Notes under the pieces: generated by a model
What the model was told of the DNA's origin: nothing
What the model saw: the letters and a program-made list of their open reading frames with translations, nothing else
Database searches by the model: none
Position numbers and translations under genes: made by a program
Part shown: piece by piece, positions 56,243-64,000 of the stretch
How the letters are laid out: each line of letters opens with the position of its first letter
How positions within the stretch are numbered: position 1 is the first letter of the stretch
Source of the DNA: Brachycybe producta
Lineage: Eukaryota; Arthropoda; Diplopoda; Playtdesmida; Andrognathidae
Assembly: GCA_036925085.1 (NCBI GenBank)
Contig: JAUPFP010000001.1
Span: forward strand, 2,030,001 to 2,094,000
Reading direction: 5' to 3'
DNA: 64,000 bases

Positions 56243-56600
56243 GGCTGAATATATATTTATTTTCTTTTTGACCCGCTAGATGGCGCCACTGCAGTGGCTA
56301 TATGTTCTACAGGAGATCTATTACTCACCATATTTTTCAAGCAAAGATTTTTCAGGAAAAACATTACAAAAGAATTCAAAGTGTTTTAGAAACTAGAATA
56401 GTTGATGATAATGTTAAAAGTTTTTTCATGATGATTATCTTTCAAAATAAACTTTTTATGATAGTTTGAAATAATAGGCGAAAATAGTTTTTCATGAAGT
56501 ATCAATCGAAAAAACCTACATTTCAAACTGAACAATATAATGTTTTATTTTTAAAAATATTGCAATGAAAAAAACTTTTAGCATAATCTTTTACCATTCT
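56243..56600. repeat. Family A subtype with CCACTGCAGTGGC leader, copy 2
   Basis: GATGGCGCCACTGCAGTGGC, AGGAAAAACATTACAAAAGAA, TTAGAAACTAGAATAGTTGAT and TTTTTCATGATGATTATCTTTC match 41090-41400 closely, about 15 kb away. A reverse arm (CATTCTAGTTTTGAGAACAA) follows at 56593. Confidence 0.8.
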
Positions 56601-57549
56601 AGTTTTGAGAACAATCTGAATTTTTTTTTTTTGCAATGTTGTTGTTTCCAAAAAAAAATCGTTCGCTTGACATTTTTGCGTCCAAATTTTACAACAACAA
56701 AAAAACATCTATGGAGCTTAGCATTATCCACTGCAGAGTGTCACCGTATCTATTCGGCCACCTTTAGTGACGTATTAAACAGTGATATATAAGTGATACA
56801 TAAAACAAGTAATTGAACTTAAATGGTTTGTTTTTTCCATTTAATTTATATTATTTAAATTTGTACATAATTATTTATACAAGGTGCAAACAAAATATCT
56901 TTCTACTTCAATGCATTGATTGAGTCATAGTTAATTTTTGTTTTAAATAAAAAATTCAAATTACAGTTTAATTGAGCTTACAAAATTGAACTAGTACATT
57001 TTTCACTTTAAATGGCTTTCAATTCTGTTAATGTACTAATTATTGGCCTACATTTGTGACGTTTTTTTTTTTGAAAAGTAACTGAAATTTTTTTTCTTAG
57101 AAACGTTTATAATTAATTTTTAATAAAGAAAGGGAAACAAAAATGATTTTTTGTTTTTCTGTTGAGTAATTTTTATGGTCCTAACTCCTAACAAACATTT
57201 GCGTGCATTTATTTGGGTCATTATTATTGATTAGAAGAAGAAAATTGGGGGGTTTCCTATTTAAGAGTTAATATAAAAAAAATTTGAAATCTTAAACGTT
57301 AAAGTTTATAATATGTTATTATGCTGTAAGGCATTGTTTGCGAATTTTTTTTTTTGTGTGTGCATAATAAAACAAGAGAATTTTTTTCTTGTTGTTTGGT
57401 AAAAATTGTTAAGGGCCCTAAGGGAGGAGGAGGGGCATAGTGGAGAAAGAGAGAGGCCCCTCCTTCTAAATAATATCTTCAACATCAATCATGATGGATC
57501 TTCAATAACTATTATTTAGGCAGTTATTAAATACAAATCTATTTGAAAT

Positions 57550-57573
57550 AATAATAATAATAATAATAATATA
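57550..57573. repeat. (AAT)n microsatellite
   Basis: Eight tandem AAT units in AATAATAATAATAATAATAA. Confidence 0.9.
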
Positions 57574-57579
57574 TACAAT

Positions 57580-59630
57580 TGTGAAAAATGCACTATCTCT
57601 CATTTGAAACTTGATTTGTTTGCATCCGCTTGTTTTTGTTATTTTTTTTTTTTATAAGAAGGAAATGAATAAAGTGCAATCAAACAATATTTTAAATTTT
57701 GTACAATACAATAAGCCTAAACACCTGTCTAATTTTTTTTGAACTTAACTAGGTCCCTATAAGATAATATTTCCACAGCTTTTAGTCGATTTTGGATTAT
57801 GAAAGATTTTTTTTAAAAGTCTTTAAAAGTTTTTAACTAAAAAATGTTTGATCTATTAGATACGGTTAACAAATTATATTATGGTTACAAATTTTGTTAA
57901 CTTATATTATTATTATTAAATATAAGAATAATGGAGATTTTTTTATTAGAAATAGTGAAAAAATAACCCATAGAGATTATTATGATTATGATTATTTTAA
58001 GCTAATTTTGAGTATAAATTCATAGTTACAAATTTCATTGTAGTTATAACTTTTGTTTATTAAATATTAGAATATATAATAAATCTGCAAATGCATGTTG
58101 TTAATAAACTACCTTAAGTTTTAAATTGAGTAACTTTTACTATTTCTGAGATATATTGAATTTTAAACAATAGACTCTGTGCCATCCAAATAAGACTTGG
58201 TTATTCTGAATTTCTGAGTACAAATTGTGTATTTTAAACTTGTCCATACTTCATTCACAATACTTGTCACTTAATAGTTTCTTTTATGTGTTTTTTTTTC
58301 CTTTATGAGAATTTCATTGGTTTTTACCTTTTAATGGAAACAATATAACAACAATAACAAAAAACACTCTGAACGGATGTTAATACCAAAAGTTTCACCT
58401 GTAAATAGAAATATATAGAAAATATATATAGACCCTCCCCCCCCTCTTTCACCACTCCACCCTTATATACGAAATGGTTTTAAATTTAGTTATAATTGCT
58501 TTTCAAAGCAGGTGAAATAAAATAAGTTTTAAAGTTACAGGTGAATACACACTTATCAGTTATCTCACAAATTAGGACCCTTATAATATGCCACAAACAA
58601 TTAAAGACCTTTTTTTTTGTACTCGTAAAACTTCAGTGTAGGCCCTAACAACTATTTTTGGAATAGGACCAAATTCAAGAAGGGTCACTTGGCACTTGTG
58701 TTACATTTTTTGTTCACATTTTTGCATTTTTTGTTGATAATTTTTTTGTTGAAAATTTTATATTTTTTTTTCAGCCTTTGAAAAATTTATATTATTAAAA
58801 AAAATGAAGTTTTAATGAAAATTAGTGAAAATCATAACTAAATTAATTTTTTTATTTAAAATAATTTTTATTTTTGACTTTTTTTACATGTTTATTAAAC
58901 AATGAACAAGAAATTATTATTACCAACAAAAAATTTCCGAAAAGATTTTCACTAATTTTTTATGAAAATTATGAGAAAAATATGTAGAAAAAATTTGATT
59001 TTTTAATAAGAAAAAATTCGATTTTTTAATAAAAAAAAAATAGCTCAAAAACAGTGGAGTCGCTCTAAATGTGTATTGTAAATATTGTACTTTTTTAAAT
59101 ATTTTTTAAAAAATTTTAACCTTTTTTAAAACCTCTTTAATTTTTCTAAATTATAAAAAAAAATGAAATTTTACTCAAAATTAGCAAAAAAAAAAAATAA
59201 GCAATATTGCAACAATCGTTTTTTATTAAAATAACTGTTATTTTTGTCATTTTACGAACTAAATTTAAAAAAAATTAATATGATGCTCAGACATGTTAAT
59301 TACTTATTAAAGTTTATTAACTCAGTTGAGATATTTATTCCAAGTAAAAATTGCAAAAGTTTGCAATTATAAACGTTTGCTTCTTGAATTTCAGCCATTT
59401 GTTACAATGTGCAAATATATTTATTAGTCACTGCTATTTATAAAAAAATATTTATAATATTAATAATATGGTACACAATAAAATAAAAGTTTAAAATGAA
59501 AATAGGACATTGCATGATTCATAATTAACTTTTTTGTTTTAATTATAATAATTGCTTTTTATGCAATATTTCTTTTAAATTTTTCTAAGGTGACTCAGAA
59601 GTAATTTTTACTTATGTACCTATAAAAATA
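57580..59630. other. AT-rich stretch, no recognised feature
   Basis: Homopolymer-rich, with degenerate AAAATTAGTGAAAAT words between 58740 and 59250. A C-run and CT-rich patch lie at 58434-58460. No long frame and no family arm found by reading. Confidence 0.45.
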
Positions 59631-59639
59631 AATTTGTTC

Positions 59640-60185
59640 TAAACTAGAAGAGTGATGATAAATCTGCTAAAAGTAATTTTTATGTTAATATTTTTCAAAA
59701 TAAACTATATTTTGAAAAAGTTCTGTTTTATTTAAACAGTCATATTATAACAAAATAAGCTTTTTATGTAAATTTAAAAATGACTTAACTTTAACGCAAA
59801 TGATATTTTTAAAATTCTTGTCTATAAAAAAAAGTTCATTTTGAAAGATAACATCATAAAATTATTATTGAGTGATTCAGTTACCCTTCTAGTATCTAAA
59901 CACATTCTAGTTTCACATCATTTTGAATCATCATTTGAAAATCAACTGTTCATTAAACATCTTATGGAGAATTTGAAAGTGTTTTAGAAACTAGAAGAGT
60001 AAAATCACTTAAAGATATTTTCATCTTTAATATCTTTAAAAAATAAACTTCGAATTAGAATTTCAAATTATTCGTCACTTCCAAGTATGAATGCCTTAAA
60101 AAGTTTATTTTGAAAAATATACAACACAAACACAGACAAATCAATTATTTTTCTAGTTTCTAAAACTAAATTAGGCATATTTAAT
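59640..60185. repeat. Family A cluster, two facing copies
   Basis: Forward arm TTCTAAACTAGAAGAGTGATG (59638), reverse arm AAAAGTTCATTTTGAAAGAT to TACCCTTCTAGTATC (59830-59900), forward arm AAGTGTTTTAGAAACTAGAAG (59977) with TTTTCATCTTTAATATCTTT, and reverse arm AAAAAGTTTATTTTGAAAAA to TTTTTCTAGTTTCTAAAAC (60098-60167). Confidence 0.8.
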
Positions 60186-60714
60186 AATGTTGTTTTCAAA
60201 AAAAACGAAAAAATAGTAATTAGTTCTAGTGAAGTTTACAATTAAAAAAGTTAGCTGTAATAACTCACAACTTATAGCTAACTTATGTATTGGCAATTAG
60301 TTAATGTACATTTAATATTTATTTATTTTTTTCAAAATAAAATGTAGAAGAGCCAAACGTTGAGCCAAGAAATAAATTAAAATTAAGAATTGTATTTAAG
60401 AATTGTATAAAGGTGACACTTAATGGTGTTTGATTGTGTAAGAAAAAAAAACACTTGTGCAATTTTAAATCATCAAGTTTTGTAAAGTTGATTGCAAGGA
60501 CATGATAAAAAACAACAACACTTCTTTTAATATTTCAACCAATGGTGGCAAAGATTTAATTTTAAATTATTTTAAATGTCCTTAATGAATATGGATGTAG
60601 AAAAGGGCAGCTAAAATTGTATATTTCTAAGCAGGTGCAATAATATATCCATTTAAGTTTCTATAAGTGATGCAAAATGGCGATCAAACTAAAAGAGTTG
60701 AATTTGAAAAATTA

Positions 60715-60790
60715 TTCTGCAAGCAGCCAAGAAGGCCTATGACATAAGGACAAAAATCCAATGACAGCCATGTAAAATGCATTGTCAAAA
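60715..60790. repeat. Shared dispersed repeat N, copy 2
   Basis: TTCTGCAAGCAGCCAAGAAGGCCTATGACATAAGGAC...TGTAAAATGCATTGTCAA matches 43895-43985. Confidence 0.55.
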
Positions 60791-60938
60791 CTCAAAGCTA
60801 AAAACTCAGTAACAATTACAATTGTAACTTAGGTGCAGCTGAAATAATTGCATTGTTAGAAAATTAAGAAGAGTCCACCATAATACAAAGTTTTGCAAAA
60901 TGACAAATTTTTTTCTCTTTTAAGTGCAACACACTAAT

Positions 60939-61447
60939 TGTAGGTCAGTCACCAGGTGACCTACACTTCAGAATTGTACGTCACTCAGTGACCTACACTT
61001 CAGAATTGTACGTCATTCAGTGACCTACACTTTAAAACTTTTTTATATCAGTGATTAGGTGGGAAAATGTGAAATTGGGACAGACTAATCATAGGTCACT
61101 AGGTGACCTACACTTTCAGATAACTATTTGGAGAATTGTGGGTCACTCATTGACATACACTTTTGTACATTCTGGGGGCTTTGCCCACAGACCCCCTGCA
61201 ATAAGCTTAATTTAATGTAACACTATCTAATGACCGATATAAAAAAATCTGAAGTGTAGGTCACTGAGTAACCTACTGTTCTGAAGTGTAGGTCACCTAG
61301 TAACCAACAATTAGTCTGTTCCTGTTAAATTAAGCTGCAGCCCGCAGAATGTAAAAGAATTGTAGGTCACTGAGTGACCCACAGTTCTTCTCCAAATAGC
61401 TATTTGAAAGTGTAGGTCACCTAGTGACCTACAATTAATCTGTCCCC
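60939..61447. repeat. Element L: nine AGGTCAC palindromes nested in inverted repeats
   Basis: The 21-23-base palindrome GTAGGTCACTNAGTGACC(TAC), or close variants, occurs at 60939, 60975, 61007, 61090, 61138, 61256, 61287, 61361 and 61411. The flanking words CTTCAGAATTGTA, ATAACTATTTGGAG and GGGACAGACTAAT are also inverted between the two halves (61076-61195 against 61330-61447). The centre (61165-61200) is GC-rich (CATTCTGGGGGCTTTGCCC). No coding frame. Probably a MITE whose body is built from this motif. Confidence 0.85.
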
Positions 61448-61529
61448 TTTTATATTATGTTCTAACGTTCAAATTGAACAAAGATCAAACATAGCAAAAA
61501 AATATTCATTTCTACTAAGGTTTTTTCTA

Positions 61530-61600
61530 TGTTGGAACTATTTTATAAGGCTTCAAGTTGAAGTTGAAGTTCAAATGTTATTTCTTGAATTTAGGCCCTA
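61530..61600. repeat. Family C arm
   Basis: ATGTTGGAACTATTTTATAAGG, then CTTCAAGTTGAAGTTGAAGTTC. Reverse arm only. Confidence 0.5.
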
Positions 61601-62587
61601 AGTATATATAGGCCTATATGTCTGCCTAACATTATAATTAACGATTTACCAAAAGGGCATTTGTTAGTTAAACACTTGTTTTTTCTATGAAGGTATTACT
61701 AAGTGTCATGGATGCCATTCTTGACCAGTGGTCATTATTTTAGTCTGTCATCATATAGCATTTTGCTTATATAGTCTTTTGTGTTTGTTCTTCCATTTGT
61801 AGGCAAAATCCTAGAGGGGTTTTTTGTGGTTTTTTTCTTGTCCTTTTTTTTTTCTTGAAAAGGAAAAGTAGTTTTATCTTTTATTTTGAAACTTTTGTTT
61901 CAATCACAGAGTCTTGGGTCATTTAGTATACTAGAGGGGCTCGTAATTTTGTTAACAACTTTTAAAACTGTTTAAAAGTGACAGTTAAGACATTATTCAG
62001 TCAATAACAATAGTTACTTATAAAACGCAATTAAGTTTTTCACAATTGCTTAAAAGGAATTTTTTAATTTTACAATATTTATTGCACATTTTTTTTTAAA
62101 AAAAATAAAATTAAAAGTTTACGGTTAGAAAAAGTTGTAATATTTTAGAAAATTTTAATAAAAAAATACATTTATTATTTTATTCAAACTTAAGTTTAAT
62201 CAAGTTTTAATAAAATTAAAAAAGTACATGGAAAACGTAAAAGTATTTTTAGAAATTTGAACAAAAAGTTTAAGAAACTTTAAAATTTGAATAATTAAAA
62301 TATAGAAAATTTTAATGAAAAGGATGAAAATTTAGAATTGTAAACCAAAAAAGTTTTGAAATTTGAATAAAAGCACAAACATTTTAGAAATTGCCTGAAT
62401 TATTTTAAAAAAATTAATTAGAAATTTAAACAAAAAAGTCCCATTTTTTCAATCAGAACTCTTGAAGAAAAAAGTTTTCTTTTCAGAAATTTGAGCAATA
62501 AAATGCATAATTTATAATAATTTCAGCAAAAATCTTTTAATTGTTATTGACCATCTTTGACCTCTTGAACTCTGATTATTGTCCTTC

Positions 62588-63115
62588 TGTGAAAGCATTT
62601 TAGAAACTAGAAGGGTAGCTCAATTAAATGTGTTTAGGTGAATTATACGGAATCCAGTTAAGGACACAAACCAAATAAAAATTGACTTTATTATTAATAA
62701 TTTAAATTGAAATACAAAATTCAATATTTTGTCAATAGTTTATATAAATTATATTTAATTATTAACTCAATATTTTCAGATTATTAAGTGAATAAATTGA
62801 ATTCGACATATTGTTTTTGTTCTTCACAGGGCTCTGTAGAACACGTTTATTATTTAAATGTATTTAAATTATCAGGTGTGTTCTAGGTATAAGGGTACTT
62901 CCATGTTGATATCTTTCAAAATAAACTTTCTATAGACAAAAAGTTAAAAAAAAATTATCATCTGTTTCAAATTAGATCATTTTCAATCTCAAATTTAAAA
63001 AAATCTTATTTTGAAAGATAACACTGAAAATACTCTACTAAGTGATTGAGCTGCTACGACCCTTCTAGTTTCTGAAACACAATGAAGTTTCTCTTCATTA
63101 TGCTTTTCTTAAAAT
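62588..63115. repeat. Family A copy interrupted by family D
   Basis: Left part 62588-62623 (TGAAAGCATTTTAGAAACTAGAAGGGTAGCTC), then the family D insertion, then 62893 onward CTTCCATGTTGATATCTTTC, mid string TTAGATCATTTTCAATC, reverse arm TTATTTTGAAAGATAACAC and GACCCTTCTAGTTTCTGAAA, and outer end ATACAGAATAATTAAGAG at 63115. Confidence 0.8.
62624..62892. mobile_element. Family D MITE, copy 3, 5'-truncated and nested in family A
   Basis: Begins abruptly at AAATGTGTTTAGGTGAATTA, without the terminal repeat, and runs through GGAATCCAGTTAAGGAC and GGGCTCTGTAGAACACG to the intact right end TTCTAGGTA followed by TAA. Family A sequence (GAAACTAGAAGGGTAGCTCA) stops at its left edge, and more family A (CTTCCATGTTGATATCTTTC) resumes at its right. 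The insertion therefore split a family A copy. Confidence 0.75.
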
Positions 63116-64000
63116 ACAGAATAATTAAGAGTGGCGGCCCTCATATACTTACACTTTTTGAAAACTTTTAAAAAATTTACTATCCCACTCTCCTTCTCTC
63201 TCTACAATATAGTCAATTACATTCTTTCTTATAATGTGTCTGAGTTTGTGTAGTCAAGAGTTTGAAAATGTGACACACAAAAAAAAGGCAGATAAGATTT
63301 CAAATTGAACAATTTGTGCCACAGAAAAAGATCTCTTGTCTTTTTTTTTTGAAAGTAGTTTCTTCCCCAGAAAAAAAATGTCTCTTAAAATTCCTTGAGG
63401 CCCTTTTCTTCCTTTGAAAAATGTCTCAAAATAAAAAATCTCCCCTTCTTGATGAAGAAGAAATAGAAAAAATCATGTTAGGTGCAGGTGCCCTGACTCC
63501 ATTACAATTTTTACTATGTCTTTAGGGTTATAATACCTTCCAAAATAAACTAGAAAATAATTATTCCATGTATTTCAATGAGAAGTTTTGTTTTATCCCT
63601 CCTTAAGTTTTTTTTTGTCTTACTTTAAAAGTAGGCCTAATTTTTTTTTCTTCACTTTTTGGCAGCCATTTTCACCCCAGGAGCCATTTTGAAACACGTG
63701 CCAAAATCAAGATCTATTTTGTGATATTTTCATGATAATTTTTTTTTTGTTGGTTAGTTGGTTGTTGTTAAATTTTTCTTACCTTTAATCTCTTAGTATA
63801 GTTTTTCTTCCTGTCAATAATTTAAGCTATTTTTTTTTTGGCAAAGTGGTCAACCTTCAGGTCAAGGTAGACCTACTGCCCCAATGTTAGCCAGTTGTTA
63901 ACAAAATTTAAAACACCAGGTGCTTTTTCAAAATTTAATATTATAAATATTTTTATACCCTCTACCCCCTCCTCCTCCTCCTCCTCTTTTTGGTAGAAAA

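Overview
The window reads as AT-rich, gene-poor nuclear DNA of an animal, most likely an invertebrate. It has very long A and T runs, few CG dinucleotides, many microsatellites and minisatellites, and dense short inverted-repeat transposable elements. I see no host protein-coding gene, no rRNA and no convincing tRNA. The species cannot be fixed from the sequence alone; the metazoan guess rests on the repeat style and on the ZMYM1-like hAT transposase.

The only convincing long coding region is an intact 812-residue hAT-superfamily transposase at 46556-48994 (+). It has a TTF-type zinc finger, a DUF4371-like catalytic core and a C-terminal hAT dimerisation region. It lies in a complete 3405-bp element (45869-49273) with 12/16-matching terminal inverted repeats and a perfect 8-bp target duplication, so this looks like a young insertion. 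A short decayed reading frame with a LINE-like 3' tail follows at 49436-49830.

The rest is a mosaic of non-autonomous elements, which I sorted into families by reading. Family A is a foldback element with the arm motif AAACTAGAAGRGTA, present in well over twenty half-units from 30 to 63110 and amplified into tandem arrays near 12.5, 33.2 and 39.4 kb. Family B is a roughly 310-bp palindrome starting GGGCTCGG, flanked by TA, with six copies. Family C is a short palindrome containing TTCAAGTTGAAGTT. Family D is a roughly 305-bp Harbinger-type MITE with TAA/TTA duplications, with three copies, one nested in family A. Family E has CACATGCAGAAAACGCC ends. Family F (two copies) has GGGTTGG/GGGCC ends. 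Family G (54841-55255) is an unclassified repeat. Family H is a 2.7-kb foldback. Families I and J are built on TTTACTGTGGTA and AACCATGGTTAA motifs. Family K is a mariner-type MITE. Family L is a cluster of AGGTCA palindromes. Family M has copies inverted about 20 kb apart. Family N is a shared 70-90 bp segment.

By region: 0-5.5 kb holds A, M, B, D and C copies; 6-9 kb is AT-rich tandem and hairpin DNA; 9.3-15.5 kb holds A, element I, a 31-bp minisatellite and B; 15.5-20 kb is mostly low-complexity; 20-28 kb holds F, M, E, J and a perfect 38-bp-arm hairpin; 28.7-29.5 kb is a tandem region with GGCGGCCAT cores; 31-42.6 kb holds B, C, D, E, A arrays, a pogo-like relic and foldback H; 43-54 kb holds K-like repeats, the hAT element and a decayed satellite; 54-64 kb holds G, B, A, L and the nested D-in-A insertion. 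Only the hAT element looks able to move itself; most other families would need transposases encoded elsewhere.
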